Shown: positions 9,757 to 22,400, counted from the first letter of the stretch. The stretch: DNA of 64,000 nt from Nymphalis io (GCF_905147045.1 NC_065894.1:843501-907500), one strand, 5' to 3'. Numbers and translations are program-made. Notes: generated from the sequence alone by a model not told the origin.

Positions 9757-9950
9757 AACTAGTTTTTGCCCGCGGCTTTGCTCGCTTGTTTGTGAGGAGG
9801 CAGGTATTAGGTATAAATAAGTATCCTAAGTCCTTTCTTAGAGATTAAGCCATTTTCATAACAAATTTCATCAAAATCGGTTCAGTGGTTTAGCCGTAAA
9901 AGCGTAACGCACAGACAAAGTTACTTTCGCATTTATAATATTTATATTTT
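9757..9950 (-). mobile_element. Helitron-like element (HLE), near complete
   Basis: Read leftward it starts tataaatattataaatgcga, carries gaaccgattttgatgaaatt, and ends gccgcgggcaaaaactagt. Sequence order and CTAGT terminus match the other HLE copies. Confidence 0.75.
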
Positions 9951-9959
9951 ATAATGCTA

Positions 9960-10215
9960 TGTACACTGGTACGAACACGTGAATGTTAACCATAGATAGC
10001 GGCTTCAAAACCGGGTGAGTACCACTGAATTTTCACATGGTTAATTTGTGTTTATCATTCAACTCGTGCTAACAAAAGGAAACGTCGTGAGGAAACCTGC
10101 ATGTATCGGATGAACATCTGCCACATGTGTATCCACCAACCCGCAATGAAGCAGTGTGGTAAAAAGAGCTACAAAACTACCCTTCAAAAAGAGAGGCCTT
10201 AACATCGGGACTTTA
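9960..10215 (+). repeat. SINE-A, decayed
   Basis: Weak head, recognisable B box (ggcttcaaaaccggg), then gtgaggaaacctgcatgt and gaagcagtgtggta; the tail is degraded. Confidence 0.75.
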
Positions 10216-12138
10216 GCACGTATACTATATTACGTCATCCATTCTGATTTAAAGTTTTCTATCAAAATAAGCCGTCATCATTGTATGCTGGTTTTAAGTC
10301 TAGTTGTAATTATAATTTGTTTAATGCGAATCGAATCATTAACATTTGATTAAGATTTGATGATTTTTGAGTTTAGTATTGGATGTTATATAATAAACTT
10401 GTAAGTAGATGTATTAAAGATTATTTAGTATATTATGTATGTATATTATGGTTGAATACGCATTAATAGTTATATAACAAGAATTTCGTTTTTTAATCAA
10501 GTAATAAGCGATTAGTGAAATAAATGACGCGTTAATTTTATAAATTAATTGTTTCATACTTATTTCAATGTAACGTTTAAAAGCCTCATTAAAACGGAGC
10601 TGTGATTTGCACAAAATAAACAAAATTTTAGTCCGCAAACAGTAAACCGTTTCACGATTCCAAACAAAACCGTAAATTCTGAGAAAGCGCAGTCACATCT
10701 GGAACTAAAACGATTTTTTATCGATAACACATTTAACACACATCACTAGAATTTATTATCCTCGATAACGGTTTATTCACTATACCCGAAAAAAATCGAT
10801 TTTAACGAAATTTAAATTTGGAAAACATTTTTATAATTTGATGTTATTAAACTTCCACACTTCGCTTTATAAAAAAAAAAAAATTATTTAAATTTCGAAT
10901 AACTTTAATTCTCTCGCACAGTCCAATTACAAAATGCACAGTTCAGATTACGTAGCACCAAAGCGTTCTCTTTTTAAATTTATTTTCCATTTTTGATTTT
11001 CGATTCATTTCTATTTTAGAGAAACAGTAGAGCACATGGAGGCGCAAGCGCACAAATTATACTGAATGCCTTACTATTGAGATTCGTTTTCGTAACGTTT
11101 CGTGTGACGCAGAGCTGGGAAAAAAACAGAAGTGGCTGTTGAATAAACAATAGTTTGTTTAAGCTCCAGTTTGGTCACTTTTTGTCGAATACATTTTGAT
11201 TGATCGAGTTACTGGAAACGTTAATTATGATGTAAGCGAAATTGACTTATTTTTTTGAGTTTTCGTACGTGCGCTACATAACGGGATAATGACTCTTTTA
11301 AAGATATGTTCTGCACATATGTACGATTAATACAACATATGTGTTATAAAGGTCGTTTACTCTTTTATGATGTAATTATTGAATAGGACAATGAACCCGA
11401 AGGAGTTTATTTGTTAAAAGAAAAATAATAATAATACTTCTCGTGCACCTAGTCCTAGGCTCTGTTTTTTTTAGCACTCAATAAGTAATTTATTTACCAT
11501 TTTATATAAGAACACCTTCAAGAAATCAAATATAAAACAATTTACAACAATAGTAGTCTAATGGTGTATACCATTATATGAATTTACAAGAGTACAATTA
11601 ATAATAACGTCGTACTGTAAAACTAATTATTATTTTTTATAAAAAGCTAAATATCGTTAAATATATATATTCATGATTTGGCAACTTCAATACGTTAAAA
11701 ACGATTGAAGTCTTTATTATTTTGAAATTGTTAATTGTTTGTTCGAGCATCATGCAAATGCTGGATCGATTTTGATTAAACTTTTTTGTTCAAAAGCTTA
11801 TGATTATAGTTAAAACTTAAGAATATACAAATCTTCTAAGTTTAAAAGATTTAAAATTAAATAATATAATATGCCCTATCTATACAAGTGCGTTGTCTGT
11901 GATTTGTGCTATACCGTCTGTTACACGCGGCTGACCATCGTAAGTGGTCGGTGGTAGATGGACGAGCTTCGCTGACCAAGGGAAGAATAACCGACAGTCG
12001 ACGGTACTGATACGATTGAATAAATTTATAAAGGTTTAATATAATACTTATATTCCATGAATACCTCTTATAAGAGTAATGTATAATAAATTGATATTGT
12101 TATTTTTTTGTATTATATTGGTGCAACTAAAATCTATG
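10216..12138. other. Longest repeat-poor stretch in the window
   Basis: About 1.9 kb with no labelled repeat and no convincing gene. Very A+T-rich, with GC-richer strings near 11030-11060 (catggaggcgcaagcgcaca), 11100-11125 and 11925-12010. It may include non-coding DNA under constraint or simply old unlabelled repeats. Confidence 0.4.
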
Positions 12139-12334
12139 CTAACATTATAAATACAAAAGTAACTCTTTATATCCGTTACGCTTTCTCTGCTCGAAAACTG
12201 AACCGATTTTGATGAAATTTGTTATGAAACTAGCTTGAACTCCGAAGACATAAGCTACTTTTTTAAAACAACTCGTCCCCCAACACCAAGACCACCCTTT
12301 ACCTAACATTAGAGCAAAGCCGCGGCGAACATAA
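12139..12334 (+). mobile_element. Helitron-like element (HLE)
   Basis: Starts gctaacattataaatacaaa, contains actgaaccgattttgatgaa, gaagacataagctacttttt and ends in a degraded gccgcggcgaacataagta. The terminal CTAGT is lost. Confidence 0.65.
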
Positions 12335-12659
12335 GTAAGTGGTACATGCACGTTTTATGATAATCCTATCAAATAAAAATAAAATTTGTTTTAAGCATTT
12401 TTGAATTGTCATTTTATAGAATTATAATAAATATAAAGCAGGTTCTTCAAGATATATAAAAAACTTCGGAGACGCGGAGGCTTCAGTTCAGATATAGAAT
12501 AAGATATTTATTATAAGCGAGAAAAACACATATAAACCAGACATTAAATCATTTAGTTCTTCTAACGAAGCTTTATAAAAACTTTATAAAAAATAATAAC
12601 CAAGAATGGATTTAAGTTTCGTGTATTGCATTTAAACGTCTGCTCATTTAGATACTTCC
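12335..12659. other. Unassigned spacer
   Basis: A+T-rich; no gene. Confidence 0.45.
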
Positions 12660-12944
12660 AACAGTAACAGCCTGTTATGTCCCACTGCTGGGCTAAGGAC
12701 TCCTCTTTCTTTTGAGAATGTTTGGAGCTTATTCCACCACGCTGCTCCAATGCGGTTTGGTAGAATAAACATATGGCAGAATTTCAAAGAAATTAGATGC
12801 ATGCCGGTTTCCTCACTATGTTTTCCTTGACCATCAAGCACGAGATAAATTATAAACACAAATTAAGCACATGGAAAGTCAGTGGTGCTTGCCCGGGTTT
12901 GGACTCACGATCATCGATTAAGATTCACGCGTTCTAACCACTTC
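12660..12944 (-). repeat. SINE-A, head slightly truncated
   Basis: ccaacagtaacagcctgtta through ctccaatgcggtttggtaga to the B box and cgcgttctaaccactt. The last part of the head is missing. Confidence 0.9.
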
Positions 12945-13289
12945 CAAGTGATTGCAATTATTATTTTAAAGTAAAAATTTCTACACACGCTTAGCTAATT
13001 TTTCTAATTATATTATTTAATTGAGTGTTAATCTAGGCTCAGATAACATTATATGTAAATTTGATTTAATTTAGATTGCTTTCTAATCTAAGAGTTGTTA
13101 CAACTAAGGTGATTATATTCTTGTTAATCCGTTATCATTTCGGGAAAGGGTTAAACTAAAGGCAAATAAAACTTTTTGGTACGGGTAAAGATAAGGCTTC
13201 TAGGAAGGACCCTTATATGTAAATGCTTACAACTTAGTAATCGTGAGAGATGTTTTTTTTGTAGGGCAGGCGATCTAAAACACCCTAAT
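12945..13289. other. Unassigned spacer
   Basis: A+T-rich, no gene. The frame at 13176-13436 crosses a decayed SINE-B and is not credible. Confidence 0.4.
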
Positions 13290-13395
13290 AGCTTAGTCTA
13301 TAAAGCTAGACTAAAAGCTATATTCAAACCGGAACAAAGCAAAAAAGATTATTGCTGTTCGACCGTGGCATTAATGGTTAGTGTACCAATCCTCA
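13290..13395 (-). repeat. Decayed SINE-B fragment with hairpin
   Basis: attcaaaccggaacaaagca and attgctgttcgaccgtgg match the SINE-B interior (antisense). Just left of it agcttagtcta (13290-13300) pairs with tagactaaaagct (13307-13319) with a one- to two-base bulge and a 6-nt loop. Confidence 0.5.
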
Positions 13396-13566
13396 ACCGT
13401 TACATATATAAACTTTTTACTTACATTCGACATTGAAATGTGACTTTCATCGAAAAGTCGCACACTTGTTGTGTCAGGACAATATAAAGCCATTGAATTT
13501 TCTGTCACGATAGGCACGTAAACACCAAATAATTCTGCACCTACTGATTGCCATCCTACCGGAATA

Positions 13567-13614
13567 AGAGTAAGGGAGGAAAGAAGAGTAAGGGAGGAGA
13601 GAAGAGTAACACAG
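13567..13614. repeat. 18-bp tandem repeat, about 2.6 units
   Basis: Units agagtaagggaggaaaga (13567-13584) and agagtaagggaggagaga (13585-13602), then a partial agagtaacacagg. It makes the leftward frame at 13371-13628 begin with a repeated LLSSLT motif, which is an artefact. Confidence 0.9.
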
Positions 13615-13933
13615 GAATGTTTGCGCAAATTCCTATGCTCTGTAAGAATACGTCAATTGACAAGTCTTCTTTGAGGAGAATCGCTGTGATCGAATGGACA
13701 TCAGCCTCATAATTAAAATGTAATCACGGTGTAGTAACCAGAACAGTCTAAGAAAATAGTAAATAAAATTACATAAAATTCTGTAACATGTAATACAAAA
13801 AAACAGCGCAAATGCAATCTCAGCTGCGATTACAAAAACTCACATTCGCTTCTAAATCACGATATAACGATGGATGTTAAAACTAAAGTTCCAAAAAGAG
13901 ACACTACAAATCATTAAGAAATTAGGAATATTC

Positions 13934-14062
13934 CATTGAAGTTAACTTTTTTTGCAACGTTTTTTTATGTAACGTTTCTGATGTTAAAATATGTTTTCTT
14001 TTCTTTACGGTAAAATTTATTTTTATTCTTCCAATTGGATTCCAAATAATTCGAACCATCGT
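13934..14062. repeat. Local repeat E, copy 1 (uninterrupted)
   Basis: gttaactttttttgcaacgt, ttctgatgttaaaa and ttccaattggattccaaata recur, in order, at 15017-15441. Here the sequence is continuous, so it is the empty-site version of the other copy. Confidence 0.75.
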
Positions 14063-15016
14063 TATAGTATGAGTAGGAATATCTAAAGAACCTAGTTCAT
14101 TAAGTAAGTATACATTTTTACTACCTAAGCGGTACATATACGTTATCATCACATAAAATTACTTCTCCTTTTCTAATAAACGCGCAACCTCAGATGTTTT
14201 ACAGGCACCAGAGATAATCCCTGGTGCTTTAACTACAAGCAGATTGCTTAATCAGCCTTTAAAACAATTGACGAGGACACGTTACGCACTCAAACAGAAC
14301 TGCAAAACGAGTAGCAACGGAATAAAACTGTACATAGTATCAAATTAACTTTTCGTATCATAACAAAACTGTTAATTAAAAAATATTTGTATAATATTTG
14401 TATGTTTTATTATTTTCAAGTAATAAAAATTTATATTGGTTTTGTTTACGATTAATACAATTCTAATTAAAATCTAAATTTGAACTATAATCATGAAGGA
14501 CATTTATAAATTAATTTTAATCATAATAATGAAAGATATATATATACTTTAATTCTAATTATAATCAGTCCAAAATCAATCCTTAAATATCAAAAAGTGT
14601 GCACACTGTAATAAAGAAGCGCGCTACGCGTCGTGGAGCGTAACGTTGCGTAACTGTTGATTGTGTGAAGTAACCCTAACACTTGCCATTCAAAGCATGC
14701 TATTTTCGTTACTATTTACGTATTCTCTCGTACAAAATAGGACTAAGATCCTTTAAAAGTTAGCATCGTGCTTTATTTCCTGACCCTAACTTGACCGTAG
14801 CATCATTTTGTTGGGAGGACTTTTATACTTAGTTTAACACTTAATATGTTTTATTCTTAGCTTAGCCATGCAATAAGGCCTTTTATTCATAATAAAATTG
14901 AAATCTCACAAAGAAAATAAATAAAAAATTCATCACCGATTTTCGTAAGGATATCATCACAAATTACAAGGATCAACGTTGACGACGACGTTGTCCTGCC
15001 TAGGTGTATATATAGT
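14063..15016. other. Unassigned spacer
   Basis: No gene. GC-richer strings at 14616-14645 (gaagcgcgctacgcgtcgtg) and 14978-14998 (caacgttgacgacgacgttg, partly self-complementary). Confidence 0.4.
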
Positions 15017-15441
15017 TAACTTCTTTGCACTGGTGGTAGAGCTTTGTGAAAGCTCGTCTGGGTAGGTACCACCCACTCATCAGATATTCTACCGCAAAAC
15101 TGCGGTACTTGTTATTGTTGTGTTCCGGTTTGAAGGGTGAGTGAGCCAGTGTAATTACAGGCACAAGGGACATAAAATCTTAGTTCCCAAGGTTGGTGGC
15201 GCATTGGCTGTATAAGCGATGGTTGACATTTCTTACAATGCCAATGTCTAAGGGCGTTTGGTGACCACTTCCCATCAGGTGGCCCATATGCTCGTCCGCC
15301 TTCCTATTCTATAAAAAAAAAAAAAACGTTTTTTTTATGTAACATTTCTGATGTTAAAAGATATTGACTTTTTTATTTACCGTAAAGGTAAATTTAATTT
15401 TTGTTCTTCCAATTGGACTCCAAATAATTCGAACCTACGTT
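15017..15441. repeat. Local repeat E, copy 2, split by SINE-B
   Basis: Left part gttaacttctttgca and right part acgttttttttatgtaacat through ccaattggactccaaataat match copy 1, with a SINE-B between. The right end joins a SINE-D 3' fragment. Confidence 0.7.
15029..15326 (+). repeat. SINE-B, full length with poly-A tail
   Basis: Starts ctggtggtagagctttgtg, ends ctattctat followed by 14 A (15313-15326). The A tail defines the sense strand of this family. It is inserted into repeat E. Confidence 0.94.
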
Positions 15442-15490
15442 CTCTCTTGAGCTTGGCCGCCGTGGCCGAAATCGGTCTGGAGGACATTAT
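15442..15490 (+). repeat. SINE-D 3'-end fragment
   Basis: ggccgccgtggccgaaatcg and gtctggaggacatta match the complement of 35955-36000, the 3' end of the full SINE-D. Confidence 0.7.
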
Positions 15491-15744
15491 TACATATATA
15501 ATAATGCTTACTTTGACTATTAATTTAGCGGATCTAGGCGTTACAGGCATTACTTTGCGAATATCACCCAAAAGGAAGATGAAACTCATGTTACATGTAA
15601 GGTCAGAATAAATTATCAATTTTCTACAGAACCTTCAAGCTGTACGATTTCTTACATGACCTGGTTAAGTTCAATTACATGATTATAATTTCATTTTAAC
15701 ATTACTCACTATATTAGTTTTATGAATAATAAGTAGTAAATGAG

Positions 15745-15912
15745 AGACTATAAATGTCCCACGGCTGGGCTAAGGCCGTACTTCTTTTATGCGTAGGTTT
15801 CGAGTTTACTCCACCACGCTGCTTTAATGCGGGTTGGTTTACACGACAGATTTTCATCTGCCACATCCAGGCTTCCTCACGATTTTTTCCATCACCACCA
15901 AGCATGAGATAA
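15745..15912 (-). repeat. SINE-A, 3' half
   Basis: aaatgtcccacggctgggct, ccaccacgctgctttaatgc and caggcttcctcacgatttt; the tRNA-like head is missing. Confidence 0.85.
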
Positions 15913-16599
15913 TTTTTAAATATTTTGTATATTTAAAACTTAAGTTAAGATTCTCTTTTTCTTACCACTTAATCCTATAACATTCGTTTCTAACCCCGGC
16001 ATTTTTCATGGCGATTGAAGTTAAAACCCTTTGACCTCAAAGTTTTTGTACAAAAGTAAATGAATAATTAAATTTAGTATTTCTACTTTTTTTTAACATT
16101 TATTATTTGTATATCCACATACGTTTTATACGTGCCTTGTTATTATTGTTCTTAAATTTGTATCAATATTATTTTAATGTGTCTGTGTGTTTTATTAGCC
16201 AGTATCACCATCTAAGTTTTAGGATAAAGAATTGATGAAATTATTGGTATTCACATGCAATATCAATGTAACTTTGTATTAAACGTCATAGAGTCCAGGT
16301 GACTTCTTTATTGACTCGGAATGTGTGCCATTTTTGAAGGGCTGTTATTTGTCTTGGTAGGATTTTGAATTACTTAGTAGTGGATATAAGTCTCATGATT
16401 AGTTGTCTTCGTTGGATGCCGAATTCCTTAGTCGGTCTGGATAGTAATCGAACAGTCTGCCCATCATCAAGTCATTTTTCAAAAACAGAGACTTGTCTGG
16501 AAACAGGTCTCAGACAACATATGAAAAAAAAAATACATAAGTTTCGTATTTGTAAATACGTCTAAAATATTATTTATAAAAGTTATTGATTTGATTTTA
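15913..16599. other. Unassigned spacer
   Basis: No gene. The 66-codon frame 16365-16565 (begins MNYLVVDISLMISC) has no motif or neighbour to support it. Confidence 0.4.
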
Positions 16600-16712
16600 T
16601 TTTTACCTCTAATACTGTCCACTAACGCTGTATAATCTAGTTTCATTTTTGAATAATAATGTATTGCTTTTACTAACTAATTTGTTATGTGTGCCAAATA
16701 AATAAATAAATA
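16600..16712 (+). mobile_element. Probable LINE 3' tail with (AAAT)n end
   Basis: Ends gtgccaaataaataaataaa, a simple tail typical of non-LTR elements. The body has no coding sequence, so the family is unknown. Confidence 0.35.
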
Positions 16713-16862
16713 AGGAACTGTTTGAACTTGGGATTCGTGTTAAAACTTTATGTTCGTTCAACTTGAAGCGTTTTCTTGTGTGTATTGTTGTGTAGTCATT
16801 AATCTCGCGATTATTATTATCATTAGGAAATGAAGCATGTATATATATTATACATATATATA

Positions 16863-17130
16863 GACGAGCCGGTTGGCGTAGTTGGTGGATGCTTCCCTTT
16901 GGTCGTGGGTTCGATTCCCACCCAGGACAGATATTTGTGTCCGTACGTATCCATACGTCCGTTTGTCCTGAGTCCGGGTGTAATTATCTATATAAGTATG
17001 TATTTACAAAAAGAAAAATAGTATATGTAGTATATCAGTTGACTGGTTTCCATAGTACAAGCTCTGTACAAGCTTAATTTGGGATCAGATGGCCGTGTGT
17101 GAAAAATGTCCCAGCATATTATTAGTATTA
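16863..17130 (+). repeat. SINE-C, full length
   Basis: tRNA-like head gacgagccggttggcgtagt (A box) and gggttcgattcccaccc (B box), body gtaattatctatataagtat, end gatcagatggccgtgtgt then an ATT-rich tail. Confidence 0.93.
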
Positions 17131-17845
17131 TATATATTTGACACACCATCAGCATATACCAAAAGTGAAGTATTCGAAAAATACAGACTGATGCAGTTTG
17201 ATAAATAACTGCATGTACAATTTACAACAATATTAATTAAAAAGAAAGATGTAATATACGTATGTTCCGTGGCCTGAAAGTAACCCTTTAAAAACAGGTG
17301 CAAAAGTAACCGCCTTGCTATTTGCGACCTCAAGGCAGGTGTGAAATAATAATACGTAACAGGACAAAGGGATGTATATATATATAAAGATATGAGTATG
17401 TAGGTATGATGTTTGACTTTCGCCGGATGAATATTTATTATTTAGTATATGTCAAAAGGACTTTGTTTTTTTAGAATTATTTTACATTGAGGACCTAAGA
17501 AAGTATATATCACGATTGAAAGTAGCAGGAATTTTAGGGACATTTCTATGTTCGTTCGCAATTCCGACTTTGTTAAAATTGAGCCAGCCCCTCACCACGC
17601 CTGCCCTGCGTGGTGCCACTGGTGACAGAACAGTGCAGGTAGAAATACACCCCGTCGTTATGTGTTTTAGAAGAAATTGAACTAAACAACTTAACAAAAG
17701 TGTTCGTTAATAATACTAGTTTCTTTGTCCATGATTTAATTTAAGAACACTCATAGATATAGTTCTCGTTGCTATTGTCTATTAGCAACTATTATTTTAT
17801 AGGCATATAAAATAGCTAGTGTAACTACAGACACAAGTCAAGACA
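17131..17845. other. Unassigned spacer
   Basis: No gene. A GC-richer stretch at 17578-17640 (caccacgcctgccctgcgtg) does not match other repeats in the window. Confidence 0.4.
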
Positions 17846-17995
17846 CTGCGTCAATGCGGGTTGGTTGGCACACATGTGGCCGTTTATCCGATAAATGCAT
17901 TTCCTTAAAATGTATTCCTTCACAGCCGATCGTGAGATAAATTATAAATACTACACAAGAAAATTAATTAGCACTCTTCTGTTAAGATTCAAGTA
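17846..17995 (-). repeat. SINE-A, decayed fragment
   Basis: gtcaatgcgggttggttggc, acacatgtggc, and ctgttaagattcaagta at the head side. It is cut by or abuts the SINE-C that starts at 17998. Confidence 0.6.
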
Positions 17996-17997
17996 CC

Positions 17998-18269
17998 ACG
18001 GGCCGGTTGGCGTGGTTGGTAGACACTTGCCTTTCACGCCAAAGGTTGTGGGTTCGATTCCCACCCGGGACAGACATTTGTGTGCATGAACATGTCTGTT
18101 CGTCCTGAATCTAAGTATAATTATCTATAAAAGTATGTATTTACAAAAGAAAAGTAGTGTATGTAGTATATCAGTTGTCTGGTTTCCATCGTACTAGCTC
18201 TGCTTAGTTTGGGATCAGATGGCCGTGTGTGAATAATGTCCCAGGATATTATTATTATATTATTATTAA
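17998..18269 (+). repeat. SINE-C, full length
   Basis: Head gggccggttggcgtggttgg, B box gggttcgattcccaccc, end tgtcccaggatattattatt. Frames across the head are artefacts. Confidence 0.94.
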
Positions 18270-19245
18270 CATCAGGTCATCTTGGCTCTTTTAATGCCAA
18301 TATCTATGGGCAGAGGTTACTACTGGTTCCCATAAATGGGTCACTAGTTCACCTTACGACTAGCAATAAAAATTTACATATTAAAATTGGTATTATTTCT
18401 AAAATGATATCGATACAGTATTAAAGGCTTTATATATTAAGTATATAATTATCTTAAATGTCACAAATTAAACATTGCTCAAGTCAGCTGGTATTGACCG
18501 TTAGTAATCATATCAATGGCGCAGATGCTGTAACATTTCACGCTTATTATGTGCTTAAATTTTATATATGACTTACGTAGTTGATGAGAGGTTCCGTGTG
18601 TATATTTATTAGTAACAGCTACAAATTGATGGTCCAATAATTGGTCACCATTTCTCGTATACATTTGTATTTCAAGATGTATTAATTATTACTAGTTTCC
18701 GCTATCCATAAAAAATAATTAAGAACGTTACATACGTTCTATTTTCATACAGTCGTTTAGTTGTGATTGTAATTGGGTTATATTGCATTAGTATAAATCA
18801 GAAAAATATAAAGATAAGAAGTCGTTTCGTAATTTTTTTCTATTAAGAAATTTATGTCTTTGATCATATAATGTAGACTATATGCAATGTACATATTTTT
18901 AATTTTTCTTGTTTGATTATATTTGATTTCCTTATTGAAAATAGCAATTATACCCTCTCTTAAGATGAAAACCCAATAACTTTTTAAAATGTCTGGTTTA
19001 GTATTTTACAATGTGAATTATAATAATTTAATTATATACTATTGTTGACGCGTTTTATAAGCTGGCGTTTCAAATTGAACCCAGAGAAACTCATAAGTAA
19101 AAATATGTTGCAACATAACTAGCCATACATTTGATTAAATGATAGTGTTGTGTTGTCTATTTAGGTCAATCGTGACCTTAGGGGATGCCTAAGTGAAATA
19201 TAATCAAATACATGTTTGACCTTAATACTTAAAATTAAGCTTGCA
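18270..19245. other. Unassigned spacer
   Basis: No gene. ccaatatctatgggcagagg near 18297-18316 may be a scrap of SINE-B. Confidence 0.4.
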
Positions 19246-19407
19246 AAATGGAAAAATTGTGAGGCATTCTGCATGTTTCCGATGTGATTCTGCTAAATGT
19301 GTATCCACCGACCAGCATTGGAGAGTGTGGTGAAAAAATGAAATAAGCTCTTACCTTCTTAAGAGGAGTAGAGCCAGCAGCAAAGGGCTATTTACGAAAT
19401 GTTACTT
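19246..19407 (+). repeat. SINE-A, decayed 3' half
   Basis: gtgaggcattctgcatgttt, atgtgtatccaccgaccagc, then a degraded tail. Confidence 0.65.
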
Positions 19408-19589
19408 TAATATTATTTTACAAATTCATTTATCAATAAAGTGCAAGTTTTTGTATAGACATTATATTGCCAAATTCTGTAATTAAATTGATTAATCTGA
19501 CAATTTTTTCAAAATATCGATGAATTGATTATTTAAAAAATTATCCTAACAAGTTAATAGATCTGTCACTTGTATTTTAGTTATTAATT

Positions 19590-19879
19590 AATGGTGGTAG
19601 GGCTTTGTGCAAGCACGTCTGGGTAGGTACCACCCATTCATCAGATACTCTACCGGAAAACAGCAGTACTTGATATTGTTGTGTTCCGGTTTGAATGGTG
19701 AGTGACCCAGTGTAGTTACAGGTACAAGGAACAAAACATCTTAGTTCCCAAGGTTGGTGGCGCATTGGCGATGTAAGCGATGGTTAACATTTCTAACAAT
19801 GTCAATGTCTATGGGCGTTGGTGACCACTGACCATCAGGTGGCCCATTTGCTTGTCTGCCTACCTATATTATAAAAAAA
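19590..19879 (+). repeat. SINE-B, full length
   Basis: tggtggtagggctttgtgca to tgtctgcctacctatattat and a short A run. Confidence 0.93.
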
Positions 19880-20142
19880 TTTAAAATGATATGTATTTTT
19901 TTATACAGCACAATAAAATTATTACAGATTGGTTTACCAAATAAGCATTGTCCGAAATCAAAACGGTGTCATGCGAGGGCGGACAGCATTATATGATTAC
20001 AAGTCGAACGATTAACGATTGAAATACTTCCTCGTGTCGGTGTTTTTTATCTTTTGACGCTATCACGGAATTTTGTTGTGTCAATTTGATATTATGAATT
20101 TTTGGCCGCAGCTGTATATAGGGACAAATATCGTGAGTACAA

Positions 20143-20253
20143 TTTTTTGCGGACTGGCAAATAGGTCATCTGATGGTAAGTGGTCACCAGAGCTCATAGA
20201 CATTGGTGCCTTTAGAAATATTAACCTATTCTTATCGTCGCTAATGCGCTGGA
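20143..20253 (-). repeat. SINE-B 3' fragment, decayed
   Basis: gcggactggcaaatagg, tcatctgatggtaagtggtc, then gacattggtgcctt: the 3' third of SINE-B, read antisense. Confidence 0.7.
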
Positions 20254-20999
20254 AAAAGGCATTTACGCATTTTTCCTACACGATGTGGAATAAAAATAAA
20301 AACCGCTAAAAATCGCTTGCGCATACTATAGTGTCACCCGCTTCTGTGGGCCTCCAATTACTAGGCGAATTCTCGCGGTACAGAGAAACTATACCCTTAA
20401 AACCTTAGTAACTACTAGAACCTTATGCCTGTGGTTACTGGTGTTATTACTTTATTACTTTGCGTGTCTTCGATTTGTATAATCTACAACATTGTTCTCG
20501 ATCGACCTCGTAGTAAGACACATAGTATAATAGTCAGGCATCATAGTACTAGTTACAGCAATAACTCATTACAATTAAAATGAAAATTTGGTAGTTATAT
20601 GTACTTTATTGAAGTAGGTGATACAAACATTTTTGTATCGTCTTCCAAAAGCACTTTTGAATGAAGACACTTAGAAGTTAATCTTTTTAATAAGTATATG
20701 CGACATGCGTTCATGTAATAATCATATGTACATAAATATATTTTCTTGTACGAAAACCTATTTATCATTACATATATCTGTGGTGTTTGCATTGTTAGAC
20801 TTATATGAGTTAAATTAAAGAGTCTTATGTGACATTATTTTTTGTACATTTTAGAAGATTTTTAACAACAGTCGTCTTTCGCATTACGATGTTTGCGAAC
20901 AGATTTGCTTCGTTCTTTTAATATTTAATACATTAAAAATATTACCAAATTAAACTGAAAGAAGGTTTGTTCCTTCCAGATTAATTAAGAATTATAATT
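20254..20999. other. Unassigned spacer
   Basis: No gene. GC-richer near 20308-20380 (tcacccgcttctgtgggcct), otherwise A+T-rich. Confidence 0.4.
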
Positions 21000-21194
21000 T
21001 ATAAAATATGTGTGTATATAACGTTTTAATTTTTATAATTGTTTGTTTGTTTGTTACACTTTCACGTCTGAACTACTCAGCCGATTATCGTGAAATTTTG
21101 TATCCATGTTATCAGGGATATCGAAAAGGACATAAGGTATATAACACCTGCCCCCTCGTTTCATAAGCGGGCGCAATCGCGGGTGGAAGCTAGT
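21000..21194 (+). mobile_element. Helitron-like element (HLE)
   Basis: gtttgttacactttcacgtc, actcagccgattatcgtgaa, cgaaaaggacataagg, end cgcgggtggaagctagt. Confidence 0.75.
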
Positions 21195-22315
21195 AAGTAA
21201 TAATGATATGAAACTATTTCAGTTCTGCGATAACGTCATAAGTCAGTTTATACATAATAACCTACGATTGACATTCAAGGTGACCAATCTAATAAATCTA
21301 AATTGATTTGATAGAGGCTGTCCTGACATGGACCTTATTTTAAATTAATATTTATGTACAAAATGCAATAAGATCTAAATGAAGAAATAACATTTTTGAT
21401 TGTAACGGGGGCATTATTTAAGAATCATGGATGACAGATGTTCGTCTCTGAGCGGTGAACATTATTCGAGTTTTATTTCGCGCTACAAAATTTTTTGCTT
21501 TATTTACGTAATATTTCTGAAATTATTTCTATCAAACAATATTAATTTTATCATTTTGACGTTTTATACTAAATTAGAGGTAAGTGACTTCTGTGTATTG
21601 ATTTTATAAGAAGTGAAGTGAGTTTCGAAGTGAATACTTCTTTCGGTGCGTTGTGCTAGTTTATTGTAGGGGGGATACACTCGTGACTTCGCGTCACCGA
21701 CATTCTAATGTTAATATAATGAAATCGATAAAAGTACAAATAATTTAAGTATTGTAGAAATTAATGAGAATAATAATGATTGAATTGAATTTACGTAAAT
21801 ACTAACAGTATATACAAATAATATAATGTTTATTTAAATTAAGCTGTATTAATATTTTGTACCGAGTTTGCGACATAATATGTATTTTGATGAATAAAAA
21901 GCTATATAAGAAAAAGGGATAAAATTATTACTTGGAGCGCCAGTAGATGTGGAAATTGGACAAATATATTTAACAGTTTCAAGTTTTCACTTCTATCGGC
22001 AATGTCTGTTTTTTATTTTATATAAAATTACCATGAATATTCGGTCTGTATGTTGACGTAATTTGTAATGTTTCGTAAACCGCCCGATATGGTAAGACCT
22101 CACAGAGAGGTCTAAATTCTCAGAAACAACGACTCAATTATATTCACCCACGCATAAAAACGTACTCAGCTTTAATTCCATATATACGAATCGGTAATTA
22201 ATAAAATTTGATAATGAAATGCAGACAAGACCTAAGAAAATTCGAAATTTTATTTATAAACTTGTCTGTCTAGACAGGTCCAACGTACTTTAAGTACATT
22301 CGATTTCATGAAGAA
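21195..22315. other. Unassigned spacer
   Basis: No gene. Contains a perfect 12-bp palindrome ctgtctagacag (about 22266-22277) and a hairpin agacct/aggtct near 22105-22123. The 60-codon frame 21427-21609 has no motif. Confidence 0.4.
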
Positions 22316-22400
22316 GAAACTGTGTCGGATGAAATTCTGCCTCATCTCTATTTCACCCGCGGTAGAACAGTAGGGTAGAATAAGTTGCAAGCTCCTTCAC
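22316..22400 (+). repeat. SINE-A scrap
   Basis: gtcggatgaaattctgcctc and gtagaataagttgcaagctc weakly follow the SINE-A 3' half. A probable SINE-B scrap (gttgatggtaattggtcacc) follows at about 22465. Confidence 0.35.

Noticed and set aside
13371..13628. 85-codon leftward frame beginning MRKHSCVTLLSSLTLLSSLT
   Set aside because: The repeated LLSSLT is the 18-bp tandem repeat and the rest overlaps a decayed SINE-B. No domain or splice support.
16863..17021. tRNA genes at the heads of SINE-A, SINE-C and SINE-D
   Set aside because: A and B boxes are present, but the sequences do not fold into a full cloverleaf with acceptor stem that I can see, and each runs into a repeated SINE body.
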